A DNA stretch of 64,000 nt from Mastigias papua (taxonomy: Eukaryota; Cnidaria; Scyphozoa; Rhizostomeae; Mastigiidae), in NCBI GenBank assembly GCA_964019165.1, contig OZ025270.1:11627150-11691149 (forward strand), written 5' to 3'. The notes beneath the pieces are model-generated. The model did not search any database. It was not told the DNA's origin and saw nothing but the letters and a program-made list of their open reading frames with translations. Positions 38,870 to 50,439 of this stretch are shown here, in pieces (the stretch's first letter is position 1; every line of letters starts with the position of its first letter). A program made the position numbers and the translations under genes.

Positions 38870-39223
38870 ACTACTCGTGGAAGCTTAACGACCAACGAGA
38901 CAACCTATAATGTGGATCTCTAGCATTATCCAACCATTTAAGGGGGGTTGAGATCAGTAATTATGTCGATTTCTTTTCCATATAAATAGGGGCGAAAATA
39001 TTTGAAACCCCACACTAAGGCTAGGCACTCTCTCTCTCTATGGCAGCATGTATACATTCATGTACTTTTAAACTACGGCTGGCAAACGTTATTGTCTTCT
39101 CTTCCCCATTAATATTATGTGCAAGTATTGCTCCTAGCCCTGTATTACTGGCATCTGTGTAAAGAGAAAATCTCTCGTGGAAATTAGGATAAGAGATTAC
39201 GGGGGCAGAAATTAACGAGTCTC
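38870..39223 (-). pseudogene. Ty3/gypsy RNase H region
   Basis: The minus strand reads DSLISAPVISYPNFHERFSL, YTDASNTGLGAILAH (first RNase H Asp), ITFASRSLKVHECIHAAIER and KYFRPYLYGKEIDIITDLNP. This is the standard tethered RNase H of gypsy polyproteins. It is cut off from the RT domain by the Harbinger-type insertion at 39227-40476. Confidence 0.75.
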
Positions 39224-39226
39224 TTA

Positions 39227-40476
39227 GGGTTAATTTATACGTCGAGCTTCTGTCGCGCTTTCACTAGTGAAAACAAAAACAGCCTCATTTTGGCGGTTCT
39301 GGTTGGCTAACGCATTAAGTGAGACTAGCTTCATGTGAACAGTGGCGGGAACAAAGTGGTTCCTTACAAAAAAAAGCGTGTATAGCCCCCATTCGGCCTC
39401 CTCTGGTGCCATCCCTGCATGGTAGCAGTAAGTTCTACGTCATACCTCTACAAGCCCCTTCGCAGTCAAGCACGAGGGATATGCTACGCAACAATCTCCC
39501 TGGTTTATATATAGTGTATATTTGATGGGAATTTGCTTTTATACGAAGTGTATAAACCTGGAATGAGACTTAGTTGGAACAGTGGCGGGAACAATGTTGA
39601 TATCTACTGTTTCATGGATATGAAGAACGTTATCAAGGAACCCTTTTTACAGTACAATTAGCTTTATTAAAGCTCAAACTCAGTTAGGTTACAACAGATA
39701 GTTGATCCATATTTGATCACTCTGGTTTGTCAAATATATATCTTACTGAAGCCCCTGCATCCCCAGTGCAGACTTCAGTGTTAGTGCTGCCCTTTGTATT
39801 CACAACACTTCAAAAATTATTTTCCTACCATAGCCACATTGAACGCACGTGTGTGCCATTTTTCTCACAGGGCGTCTTCAGTTCCATTCATCACCCTTTC
39901 ATAGATTTCACTTCTTTTACTAGTTTTGCTGTTAGTGAGTATCAAGGAAAATAATTATCCTTACAAATTATAGCAATTAGTTTATAGTATCGATAAGCAA
40001 CAGAGATTTTTCCCCTGGTCTGTCGTTCTTCCTTATGCGAAAATCCTCCCCTTTCTCAGTGTCACTATTTGCTCCTTCATAGCCACCTTCATTTTGTAGT
40101 AAAAGCTGTATCTATGTTCTGGTACAAGGCCAGTTTCACACCCATAGCATTGAAGTTATACCGGATGATTCATTCACACCAAACAGCAAAAGTGTGCGTA
40201 TGCGGCAGCCGATGTAATTTGCCGACTGCAGTAGATTGTAATTGATTCGACTCGACTCAAGCCCAACGTTTAAATCGAAGCCGTGCTTTAGCCGTTTAGT
40301 TTGGCCAACTCAATCGAGCTTTACACGTGCTAAGCATTTGACTCGAGCTAAAAAAATCATTCATGCTTTGATTTGATTTATACGTCGTGCTCAAGTCGAG
40401 CCAAATCGACACTTAGAACTTTTCAGGTGAAAATAATTGAATCGAAACGAGTAAAGCAAGACTTATAAACCAGCCC
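39227..40476. mobile_element. Harbinger-type element inside gypsy RT/RNase H, TTA duplication
   Basis: The left end reads GGGTTAATTTATACGTCG; the right end is the complement of GGGCTGGTTTATAAGTC. TTA flanks both sides (39224-39226, 40477-40479). The gypsy frame stops at the right flank (FGMLK) and picks up at the left flank (DSLISAP). The interior has no transposase. It contains two similar AACAGTGGCGGGAACAA segments (39338, 39577) and several CGACTCGAGC-type words near the right end. The short frames inside are not credible genes. Confidence 0.65.
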
Positions 40477-40479
40477 TTA

Positions 40480-41165
40480 AGCATTCCAAAAGCTACTTGG
40501 CATTCTTGATTCCACTCGAGTTTCACTCCATTTTCAAGTAGATTATTAAGTGACTGGCTATAGATGCAAAGCCCTGGATGAATCATTCTTAGGTACAGGA
40601 TATGTACGAATGACTTCTATCTTATCTGGGTTTGGTCTAATGCCATCCTTACCAACTATGTGACCAAGATACAATACCTCCGGCTTGCAAAAATGACATT
40701 CCCTAGGCTTTAATTTGAGGCCTTCGTTTCGAAAACGATCAAACATGGCGTTTCAGTTTTGAAGATCAAACGACTTTGAGTAAACAATCACGTCATCTAC
40801 ATAGACCATACATATCTGCCATTGAAATCCACTTAACACTAATTGCATCATCTTCTGAAAAGTGTATCAAGCATCTCCTAATGAATCTAAAGCATCTTCA
40901 ACACGCGGCATAGGAAATATCTGTCTCTTAGTAATCGAGTTTAACTTTCGAAAATTAGAACAGAATCTAACCGAGCAATCTTTCTTTGTGGCAATAACTA
41001 AAGGCTGTTACCAGGGACTATTGGATTCCTTTCTAGTACCCTTTATAAACATGCCTTTTATGTGCTCGTCTACCATTTCTAGTTGGCTATGTGGAACCCT
41101 ATATGGTCATTGAAAAAATGCAGGATGATCTCCTGTATCTGTGCTATGTGAAAATGGGTGTATTC
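40480..41165 (-). pseudogene. Ty3/gypsy reverse transcriptase remnant
   Basis: The minus strand reads QSLNNLLENGVKLEWNQECQ (connection region), then MFDRFRNEGLKLKPRECHFC and EVLYLGHIVGKDGIRPNPDK (40746-40558), the classic end of the gypsy RT palm. VYVDDVIVYSKSF-like residues with the YVDD box lie at about 40785-40805, and decayed fingers extend to 41165. Frameshifts at about 40750 and beyond. Confidence 0.75.
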
Positions 41166-41167
41166 AG

Positions 41168-42010
41168 TTAGTAGTTCCAGTAACCGGTGTCATTCACGTC
41201 GTGTAAGCCATTCGGTAGAAAAAGGAGAATGAGAAATCTCTGGATCACCGCTTTTTGTAGCCTCGATCTTTTCTTTTGAGAGCTTTCTCCTCCACAGTTT
41301 CTGCCACACATGTTAATGGGTAATCGGTTACACTCAACATGAGCAATATATCGAGCTGGATATAGTAAAGAGTTGTTACTCGATATCTCGTACTTCGGCT
41401 CAGCTAATACCCTACCAGACAACCCAGAAAGTTGACCCGTAAGGAGCGCCTCGCTGCGAGCTGGGATTTCTAAGGATTCTACTACGCACACTTTTACTTG
41501 GCTAGGACGCTTATCTACACTGATTGAAATCTGGTCTTGCCCTATGACTACTTCTAAACTAGCTAAATCAATCTTAGCTCCTGACTTAATCAAGAAGTCA
41601 GTTCCTATGAAAAATGAATATTGAAAGTTACGAACAACATAACAATCGACATACCAGCTACTGTTACAAAATCTAATTCTACTGTAGTAGTGCCGACAAT
41701 ATCTAAGTTTTCACCAGTAGCGGTTTTAGCTCCTATAGCATGTGTTTAACAAATTTATTAATCAAATTGAATAACTCAAAACTTAAAATAGCTATTCCTG
41801 AACCTGAATCAATGACAATTTCGGCTTCAAAGTTTTCTATCCTAGCATTAAGTGTTACACATTGAAGCGTATTTCGGGGGTTTATAAACTAACCAGAAGC
41901 TGCGTCACACCCCAATGTTGACGAATCATGCGCAGCAGTATCTAGTTTTTTGACTACTCAGTAAGCTTTTTCTTCTCCTTACACCTGTCTTCAATATGTC
42001 CGACTTTCTT
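41168..42010 (-). pseudogene. Ty3/gypsy protease and CCHC region
   Basis: Minus strand: a CCHC-like knuckle (CYFCKKVGHIEDRCKEKKK, about 42010-41955), then the protease segment with EIVIDSGSGIAIL at about 41800 (D-S-G catalytic triplet). A 141-codon frame (41593-41168) follows with QVKVCVVESLEIPARSEALL, the protease-RT spacer typical of gypsy elements. The knuckle's first Cys spacing is altered and stops are present. Confidence 0.62.
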
Positions 42011-42215
42011 GCAAAAATACATATCGGACGCCCATCACTGCAACGCAGATTCCGTTCATCCCATCACTGCGGTGTACTTGCTTGATGTTTGCCTCTGCTA
42101 GGGATAGTGAGAGCTTTTCTACGACTCCTTCTAAACGGTCCAGTCTCTCACTCAGCGCATGATCTGTTGATATGGCAGCAATTGGTACTGGATTGTGCTG
42201 TGCTGACGGTTTTAC

Positions 42216-42835
42216 TCATGGTGCTGAACCATTTGAGATTTGGTCGTTGATTTCTTCCCGCTTTGCTAGCTCTAGTGCTTGGGTGAAGCCTTTTGGGTCG
42301 GAAATCAACATGATCCTTTTAAGGTCAGGCCTTAATCCGTTAACGAAATGCTCCCTCATAAGGGTGTCCTGGTGCTCGATTGGCATTTCGACGTAGGGGC
42401 GACGAACAAGTTGTTGGATACTCCGCCCAAAATCATCGGCGGGTTCAGAAATACCCTGTTTCCATGCATACAAATTAGCGTAATAAAAACGACGCGCTTC
42501 TTCTGGCATAAAGTGTTCCTGTAATACCACCTTTAATAAGAACAAATCTAATTACTTACATTTAGAGCAATCTAATCTAATTACTTACGTTTGCTGTCTG
42601 TTAATTCATCATAAAATTCTGCAGCCCTGTCCCCTAAAAATGCTGGTAAAATATCGCATTGGCATTTCTGCGACCAGTTATTCGCTTTTGCGACCCTGTC
42701 AAAACTGTGGAGCCACTTCTTTATGTCTTCACCTGGCTCTTCGCAAAATTTATTAGGATGTACGAGAGTTTTTGGCTGTTCCTCACGTAACTGTAGAGCG
42801 CAGTCAATCAATTCGAGTTCACTTTCTCTAGATTG
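42216..42835 (-). pseudogene. Ty3/gypsy gag remnant
   Basis: Two minus-strand frames: 42811-42581 (ELIDCALQLREE, EDIKKWLHSFDRVAKANNWS, ILPAFLGDRAAEFYDEL) and 42545-42216 (EARRFYYANLYAWKQGISEP, HFVNGLRPDLKRIML, ALELAKREE). These match the retrotransposon gag capsid-like layout with a YA--Y/RKQ-- W--G and FV-GL-P--- core. A frameshift lies at about 42560. Confidence 0.68.
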
Positions 42836-42885
42836 TGTTGCTTCGTTTTCGACTCATGGTACGAGTTCGGGCAAAAGTTGAAAAC

Positions 42886-44136
42886 TATGGGGCGCCAATG
42901 CAGACAATATTCGGACTTAAAATATATGTTCCTGTTTTCATTTATATGGGCGGTTTTTCAAATATATCTGCGCAAATTGGAGCATGTCATGCTTATTTTT
43001 ATATTCTCTTCAAAATTTTGCATATGCTTCATTTTTATATGCTGTTCAGATATTTTATATGCTGTTCAAAATTTTATATGCCGTTCAGAATTTTTATATG
43101 CTGTTCAGATATTTTATATGCTGTTCAAAATTGATATGCTGTTCAAAATTTTTATATGCTGTTCAAATTTTTTATATGCTAATTGAAATGCAGATTTATT
43201 TTCATAAATTATGCTATGTCATCCAACATGAAGTACCAGATGCGCGCAATGCAAATATTGTTCATCGCTTTCACGATGGACGGGTCTTCAACCATTGACA
43301 TTGAATTTGGCTATATCTTTCCACCTAAAATGCTTTTCGCGGAGAAATAAGATTTGAGATGATGACAAAATGGTAGAGGGTCGCCCACGTTGTCCGCCTC
43401 TTGCAACCTCCGGTTGAAAACTTGCATCATTTTGACCCTCAAGATACATAGTGCCTTCCCGTTTGGTAAGGAAGAAGTCATAAATTTTGTGAAATGAATT
43501 ATTAAGCGCAGTACATTGCGCGTGACCTTCGCTGCGTTCTATGAGATTCTGCACAAGTAATGAAAAGGAAATGCAACATTCTTGCAGTCTTGAAATCACA
43601 ACTTCTATCTTATCTACTGAGATCGCTGTCCATTCACCCTCAGTGAGAGAAGCAAGCTGGCTATACTCCATCAATAAAGATGTACAACCCTGTTTGAAAG
43701 CAGCAAAATCTGCCTCACTGGTACTCTCCATCTTCACACGGCAAAGCCCTCGACGAAGCGCAATCACATTTGACAATTCATGTCATTACATAAATCATGT
43801 ACATAAATCTACATTTCTAATTAGCATATAAAAGTTTTGAACAGCATATAAAATTTTAAACAGCATACAAAATTTTAAACAGCATATAGAATATCTGAAC
43901 AGCATATAAAATTTTGAACAGCATATAAAATATCTGAACAGCATACAAAATTTTGAACAGCATATAAAATATCTGAACAGCATATAAAAATAAAGCATAT
44001 ACAGAATTTTGAAGAGCACATAAAAAATAAGTATGACATGCTCCAATTTGCACAGATATACTTGAAAACCACCCATATATATCAAAACAGAAACGTATAT
44101 TTTAAGTCCGAATAATGTCTGCATTGGCGCCCCATA
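42886..44136. mobile_element. IS3EU-like DNA transposon derivative with tandem-array TIRs
   Basis: Ends TATGGGGCGCCAATGCAGAC (42886) and its complement (to 44136) extend into about 300-bp inverted repeats (42886-43200, 43805-44136). Each carries an array of about eight imperfect 19-bp units ATATGCTGTTCAAAATTTT. GAAAAC flanks the element on both sides (42880-42885, 44137-44142), a 6-bp target duplication. A minus-strand 162-codon frame inside ends with a GRP...LRE--F-W-DIAKF block like the helix-turn-helix entry of eukaryotic IS3-type (IS3EU) integrase-like transposases. The superfamily call combines that with the 6-bp duplication and is inference. Confidence 0.72.
43288..43776 (-). CDS. N-terminal part of an IS3EU/integrase-like transposase (partial)
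   Basis: 162 codons. Residues 1-115 form an unremarkable helical region with Cys/His (ECCISFSLLVQNLIERSEG). Residues about 126-160 read GGQRGRPSTILSSSQILFLR and then W-DIAKFNVNG, resembling the GRP-x-I---QL-FLR---F-W--IA--L-VS helix-turn-helix seen before the DDE domain of eukaryotic IS3-like transposases. The frame stops where the second half of the recognition helix would be, and no DDE domain follows before the TIR, so this is a deletion remnant. It could instead be a first exon whose partner exons were lost. Confidence 0.5.
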   Translation of the reverse strand: MSNVIALRRGLCRVKMESTSEADFAAFKQGCTSLLMEYSQLASLTEGEWTAISVDKIEVVISRLQECCISFSLLVQNLIERSEGHAQCTALNNSFHKIYDFFLTKREGTMYLEGQNDASFQPEVARGGQRGRPSTILSSSQILFLREKHFRWKDIAKFNVNG

Positions 44137-44327
44137 GAAAACAATACGGACAATAGCGTTAAGGTTCTATATACAAAATAATTGAATGCAAGTCTATATA
44201 CAAGTGATCGCTTACGTTCTCTCTTTGACGCTAACGCGGCCTTTCTCACAACTAAACTTCGGTCTTTCATGGGGGCTTGAAACTTCGCAGTCTTCAAGGA
44301 TCCCACGACAAAGTCATCACTGTAAAT

Positions 44328-44450
44328 CTACGAAGATTTACAGGCTTTGCTGTCAGAAACCACACTCAGTCATTGGATACTGCACCAATATTGGTGGTAA
44401 ATTTTTTAATTCACAATCCCCTCCCCTATGAACATCATCTTTGTGACGAT
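44328..44450. repeat. dispersed repeat, copy B of three
   Basis: Aligns with 28985-29095 and 62150-62265 (plus strand peptide-like block FTGFAVRNHTQSLDTAPI). It is the most diverged of the three. Surrounding DNA from 44143 to 44980 shows no other recognisable feature. Confidence 0.4.
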
Positions 44451-44984
44451 GTATGCAAAGTATCATCCGTGGCTAGAGCCATCGTGAAGATGATACAAGC
44501 AATTTATGTTCAGTTAGAATCAAAATGCTTCTGTTCGCCTCACGCAGGGTTTGGCGCTAGAACTGAAAACTTGCAGGAGTAGCTTCAAATGTGCTTCACA
44601 CCATGAAGTGCAATTTTATCAACAAAACTGTTTCACATAGGAAGCGGGTCTATGGGTGAAATTCACAGGAAAATTGTTAGGATCAAGGCCTTTCAATTTT
44701 AGGGAAGCTGTTGCTCTAAATGTAAGTAAACCATTTTCCAATAGGAATATTTGAAGGTGAAAATTCCTCAAGTATTACCCTATGACCGCTCACTGCAGCT
44801 TGGCCATAGAGCTTTGCGCAAAATAAACTAAACAAAAATCAATGAGCATCTGATGTTAACAATTACTGGATATGTTCATGATGTGATACATTTCAAATCA
44901 TTTGCATGGCAAGAAGCTTTCCTTTGAAGTATATAATAGCAATTTTTCATCTTTTCATGTACCAAGTGCCGACAATTATTTGTA

Positions 44985-45323
44985 CTAGGCTACCGACGGG
45001 GTGTCATCAAGAATTTCTTGGGAGGTAGCAGCCCACATGACACCCCATGGAACGATCCTTGGCCACACGCAGAAGTATAGTGCCGCCAGTAAATAGATAA
45101 TCAAGCATATCTGATATTCAAATTCCTTGCCGCGAATGACTAAATAGCTGGCCATATTCAGAAGGGACGCTAAGATGATACAGAAGCTACTTAAAATATT
45201 CTGCCTCACAAATAAATCACAAATGAAACTGATCAGCACTATTATGCTATAATAACAAAACAATCCTCTTCTCTGGCTCCAACGTTCAGTACAGCACTTA
45301 CATCCACCACATGTCATATGCAT
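44985..45323 (-). CDS. candidate small three-helix membrane protein
   Basis: A 112-codon minus-strand frame that does not look like a transposon product. The N-terminus is Cys-rich and basic (CGGCKCCTERWSQRRG). Three strongly hydrophobic segments follow at about residues 21-40, 43-63 and 70-92, and the tail SQEILDDTPSVA is polar and acidic, consistent with an integral membrane protein with a cytosolic tail. ATG at 45323 (a second ATG two codons on) follows an in-frame stop 11 codons upstream, so the frame could be a whole single-exon gene. No family recognised. No obvious poly(A) signal downstream. Confidence 0.45.
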   Translation of the reverse strand: MHMTCGGCKCCTERWSQRRGLFCYYSIIVLISFICDLFVRQNILSSFCIILASLLNMASYLVIRGKEFEYQICLIIYLLAALYFCVWPRIVPWGVMWAATSQEILDDTPSVA

Positions 45324-45419
45324 AATATGATTACATTTCCAGGGATGGATCTAGCCTAAAATCTGACCGCTGCATAAAATTTTGGCGTGGTCAGCTACTT
45401 GCAAAGTTCAGTCATTGTA

Positions 45420-45454
45420 CATATATACATATATACATATACATATATAAATAT

Positions 45455-45548
<94 letters not shown>
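45420..45548. repeat. (TA)n microsatellite
   Basis: About 125 bases of TA with an ATACAT-rich left edge. The frame continuing to its right (45738-45560, minus; NTELMVIKPRNMNLLYVCQM, then VLRRREEELGVAAEGKITAI) has coding-like composition and follows a CATACAG acceptor-like signal, but has no clear donor. I rate it as a possible exon at about 0.25. 45746-46746 has no supported gene. Confidence 0.9.
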
Positions 45549-45551
<3 letters not shown>

Positions 45552-46749
45552 TGAAAAGACATGATAAGAACTGAAAGTTTATTGCAGTTATTTTTCCCTC
45601 AGCAGCAACTCCTAATTCTTCCTCTCTCCGCCTCAGAACAATCATAAACAGCATCTGACAAACATATAGCAAATTCATGTTTCTAGGTTTTATGACCATC
45701 AACTCTGTGTTGCTTTCAATGGCTGGATGAAAATCCAATAGAGCTTCATGCCTGTATGACAGCTTAAGTAAGTGGGCAATTTTTCATTGCCAACCACTGA
45801 AATACAAGTTGCATTATATTCAATTAAATAATAAACATCTGCCATAGTTCAACAGATAAGAAGATAACAGATGCTGATGAATAGCTACTTATTACAAAGG
45901 AACAAGATCGCATTTAACACGATATACAGACTGTGTCATAATAAGGTTGGAGACTGAGTTGCAGTGAGACTCTACTTCTAAACTCTTTCAAGAAATATAA
46001 ACCCAAAACTGCAATCGTCCAAAACTTGAATTGGAAAACACAACAGTATTTAAACTAACACTACGAAATTTAAGATACTTTTAACTGAAGGTATTCTTTA
46101 AGTTGATATCAACAATGGAACTGACAGTTAAGACAGTAGTAAAATTTTATTCTTAAATCAAATCATCCAAGTAAAAGAATCACCATTAGAGCATAATTGT
46201 AGGATTAAGCTACACCCCATGTGAATCACATGAGTCAAATACATTGCAAAGCCAAAGTTCTTTACTTTGTACATTAAGCAAATTCTTCATACGACATAAA
46301 TCCATTGTGAAGATGTTATCAAAAGAAACAGCATTTTGCACTGGGTGTATGACTGAACATATCATAGTTCAAAGAAGACATATAAGATACTATACTCAAA
46401 TGCAGACATCCAGCAATATTGTTTGAGGATATGGTTAGATTCCAGTTCATTTGAACAAAGCTAGGGAGAGGTAATAACTGCTGGCAATACCAAAGTATAG
46501 CCAAATTTCTAACGATGAAAAGTTTTGGACATCAAACCTTAGAACAAGTCCATAGCCAGACCCGTTTTCAGGGGTGGAGATATTACCTTGGGAAATCATG
46601 TGGCACAAAATATGAGAGCACATTTAAGATTTTTATGTTATCACAATTGTCAAAAGCAAATGGATATATGAGTGCGCAAGTAGGAATGAACTGTCTCCTC
46701 AAGGCCAAAATTGAGATCAACCAGACCTCAGGAGATATCTGCCTAGTTA

Positions 46750-47094
46750 AGGCCGATTTATAGTTGGTATCATGCTTGTATCATGCAACCCATCATCATC
46801 ACGAACACTTCAACGCGCGAAGCTGATAATGAGGAGGCAGCTCAGAATGTCAATCAGAGGGATCCCATATCGCGCCGTCCACTTGCATGATACAAAAAAA
46901 TACAAAAAATAACGGAGATGAACTCCATTCAACTTTCCAGACTTGTATCATGCAAAATGGATTTACAGATGTCACAAAATAGGGATTCCTGCTGAGATCT
47001 GATCACAACCACGAAGTGCGCTGTTTGTTTTGACATGCGTTAAGTGAAATGGAATGTTGTATCATGCATGATCAAGTGAACTATAAATCGGCCC
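46750..47094. mobile_element. Harbinger-type MITE, TTA target duplication
   Basis: Ends AGGCCGATTTATAGTT and the complement of GGGCCGATTTATAGTT, flanked by TTA at 46747-46749 and 47095-47097. The interior carries about five copies of TGTATCATGCA or its complement (near 46768, 46780, 46880, 46945, 47058), arranged like transposase-binding words. No coding capacity. The tip resembles that of the element at 39227-40476. Confidence 0.78.
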
Positions 47095-47624
47095 TTACAC
47101 GATAATGCAGTAATAAAAAACTGCAGAAATATTTCCAGCTGTGGCAGAAAGCTGACAGCCTGTTGCCCATGTGTGGCATTTGCTAGACTATGCCACCCCA
47201 TAGCTACGGGCCTGGCATAGAACGATTGATAGTATTGTTCAAATTAACTGACATTAGTAAGGACGAAAATGCTAAATAAAATAGAACCTTGGCACATACT
47301 TGACAGGCCTGCAGTTTTCTTATCTACCATTTAGCACTTTCTGGGGATGGCAGGATTGGGAAATGGCACTGTACCAGATCGAGACAACTGTGGTGTGAAA
47401 GTGAAGTCAATCACCTTGTATAATAGGAAACAACTTATGCTGAAGATTCTTGATCTCAGGTGGTTTTCAACCGTTGCATAGTGCTTCAGAAATTTCTATT
47501 GAACGATCGGAGTTACAGCGAGCAGCCATTTTACAAGATTGTGAAACCATACTGTAGTGAATCTGTCCGTGATGGTGATCTCATACATCGTAATGTTCTA
47601 ATAGTCAAAATACCACCGTGGCTC

Positions 47625-48265
47625 CACCGTGGCTCGCGCCAATACCTTTGCTACTTCATTTGAGCATATGATTGGTGAAGGAGCAAAATGTGAAATTGTA
47701 AAGTTACTCGCCGTGGCTCGCGCCAAAACTAATATTTATGTGCGAATTTTTGATTGGTAGAGAGCGAGAATTTGAACTGAACAAGTTGCTCACCGTGGCT
47801 CTTTCCATAAAAAAAAGCACGACAAAACATGGACTACCAAGGCTTCCGCCAGTTTTTGAAATATGAAATCCTTGTAAATTTACTGGCTGTTCTACCCGAC
47901 AATATTGCATCCGATTGGTTCAAAGTTGACAATGCATCTCATGAGACAACCAATCGATTCAGTTAATCGTTCCTCTATCTATAAGCTTGGACACGAAGAG
48001 GAAAGGAACTAATGACCCCAATGCAATGTTATCTTTATCTTCAAGTAGCATCTACTAGATGTAATACATACGGTACTGGAAATCTGACTCTTGTAACATT
48101 ACTGGTAGTTCTACCTAAAAAATATTGCAACTGACTGGTTTCAAAGTTGAGAGTGGACAAGAGGAGGAAGGGAACTATTTACTCCAAAGAAATGATATTA
48201 TTATTTTCATTTCGCATTTAGGTACTGAAAGTAGATCCAGCAAGTGTGGTAATGAAAATCTGAAC
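47625..48265. repeat. two adjoining sets of diverged tandem duplications
   Basis: First set: units of 84 and 82 bp starting C(A/G)CCGTGGCTC at 47625, 47709 and 47791. Second set: units starting CTTGTAA at 47871 and 48090 (219 and about 175 bp), both containing AT(A/T)TTGCA(T/A)C and GGTT(T)CAAAGTTGA. The small frames inside (47460-47663 plus, 47704-47910 minus) are not preserved between units and are not called. Confidence 0.75.
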
Positions 48266-48477
48266 GTTGTTTAAGCGATGCTCGAAACCCCCTAGATGCA
48301 CCCCTGAACTCCTGATTACAACACTACAACACCTATAGTAGCTAACTACACACTTCCAATAGATTTAGATCTTCCTGTCCTAATTTGGTCCTGAAAAACC
48401 ATAAGAACCATTAAAAAAACGTCATGTAAATGTTGACAGATTCTGACCCATCCATCCTTCTCCAGTTGTCACCTACT

Positions 48478-49259
48478 GTAATGAATTGTGGAGGCGCTTC
48501 CCCTCGTGAGACTACCCCTAGGAATAGGATTATAGGGCTGAGGGTTAAGGACCTCACATTATTATTATTTATGTTTATAATTTAGCTAATTGAGCTCAGA
48601 GAAAAGAAGAAGTCTGGCGATCGATCGTGAGTTACGTTAATTTTATAAGACACGCAGAAGGAAATTCTCTCGATACAATATACTAATAGAAGAACTCTTA
48701 GGTGATCTACGAACAATCTAAAATTTTATGGACATTCTTTCGAAGAACAGAGAAGAAGATATTGGAAAAGAAAGAAGGCTGACCAGAACTATCAAGACCA
48801 AGTAACTTTGATCGTTTTTTCTAATATATATTGAGCTCAATTAGCATTTATTCTTTGTTATTTGTAATTTGATTTCTTTGATTATATACAGTCCTCTTGA
48901 ATTATAACTCATATTTCGAACCCGGTCACACGGGGTAATTTCTAACCTTGCGACCCTAGGGGGAAATACAGCAAGAATTTCCTCACCTAGGCCAGAACTG
49001 AAACTTAGCAAGGATAATTCTTAAACCTACTGTCACAAAGCAAATTGACTCATCCCAGCGGGATGTCGCAAAACCTCCATTCCTTGAAATACCATAAATC
49101 CTAGAATTAGCCTCTTGGGGGCATATTAATATTTGATGCTTTTGGGTGGGGGCTTATTCGAGGGGAGGGGTTCTCTCCCTCAAAAAAACCCCAACCCCAG
49201 ATGATGATTAAGACTTTGATGAACACTAATGCTTAAATTTAGACTGTTCTTTTAATATA
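48478..49259. other. unclassified stretch, possibly solo LTR
   Basis: Begins TGTAATGAATTGTGG and contains CGAACCCGGTCACACGG about 430 bases later, a style seen at the ends of some gypsy LTRs, but no target duplication or second LTR was found. A decayed pogo-like tip (GGGGGCTTATTCGAGG, about 49145) follows. No gene. Confidence 0.25.
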
Positions 49260-50289
49260 ATGGAGAATAGGAGCTTTAACAATGAGCTTTCTACGTGACA
49301 AGTGTCAAATAATTTTCGTAAAATTATTTGACACATGTCGCATAGAAAAAGAATTCCATCCTGTCTTTTTACATCTTGGTTGGACTAAACAGGTTTTGCT
49401 CTCAAAAGCAATACCTGATTTTGATCATAAATGTTGTCTGAACAACATTTCCTATCATCAGGAAAATCTTCATCTTTGAAAAGAGGAAAAATATTACTTG
49501 CTTTGAAGACTGAGCCAAGGTCCTTAATTGTACCGCCTTATAGGGTACAAATAAGGCATGGTTGGTCTCACTGTCTCCCTTCTCTCTAAGGGCACACTAT
49601 TAGGACTGAAAAGCTTCCTGCTAGTCCCTTACCCACCACCTTTAGGAAAATATGAAATGGCTGGAGCATCAACACACTTGCCATTGCCAACATGCAAATG
49701 AATATACTCCAATCCTTGTCTTCACAATTACAGAATGTTTCCTTCTCAATACTTCAAAGTACACTGCCTGTGTCCTATAGCAGATCACTTGCAGGATAAG
49801 ATAAACATAGCTCAATAACTTTTCCAGTCTAGCCTCACAATTCTATATTGAATATCATGGGTAACAAGGTGGGAATGAGAAGCATAGAATAAATCTTACT
49901 GAAGATAGAAATCTGCGTAAGTATGAGCTCCTAGCAGTGTTGAATAGGCTCTTACCATCAGCATGGTTCAAACATTTAAAACTCTGTCTAGCCTCAAAGT
50001 TCTCAATTGAGAACTATGGGTAATAAGATAGGAATGAGAAGCACAGGAAGATGACTGCAGATAAAGGTCTGCTGAAGTAAGAGCTCTTGTCAGTGTTACA
50101 AGCTATTCTTATCCCTCCCATATCATAAGAATGAAAAAATCGATGGAAACCGTGATACAAAAACTAACCCATGTTTCGTACTATGTTCAGCTCATCTAAT
50201 ATTTAAAAGTCGTTAATTATATTTTTTGCAGGTTAGGAACTTATAAGTGTCAACTTAACAGTTGACTGGGCTCACTGTGTGTCTGACTA

Positions 50290-50400
50290 CTGTAAATCCT
50301 CGAATAAGCCCCCGGGGGCTTATTTGTACAACTTAATTTTTGGATGGGAGCTTATTTGAGGGGGCATATTTGAGGGGGGCTTATTCGAGGATTTAAGGGA
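50290..50400. mobile_element. 111-bp pogo-like MITE with readable empty site
   Basis: Ends CTGTAAATCCTCGAATAAGC and the complement of TCCCTTAAATCCTCGAATAA, flanked by TA (50288-50289, 50401-50402). The duplicate copy at 60313-60335 reads GACTATAGTAAATCAATAG with no element, which fixes the insertion point and the TA duplication. Confidence 0.85.
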
Positions 50401-50439
50401 TAGCAAATGAATAATTCAAAATAAGCACAACGGAAGCAA

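Noticed and set aside
43020..43190. CRISPR-like regular repeats (ATATGCTGTTCA...)
   Set aside because: Units are contiguous, imperfect and without spacers, occur inverted at 43805-43990, and belong to the TIRs of one transposon in eukaryotic DNA.
47460..47663. 67-codon plus-strand frame
   Set aside because: Its end lies in the 84-bp tandem repeat and the remainder has no recognisable pattern.
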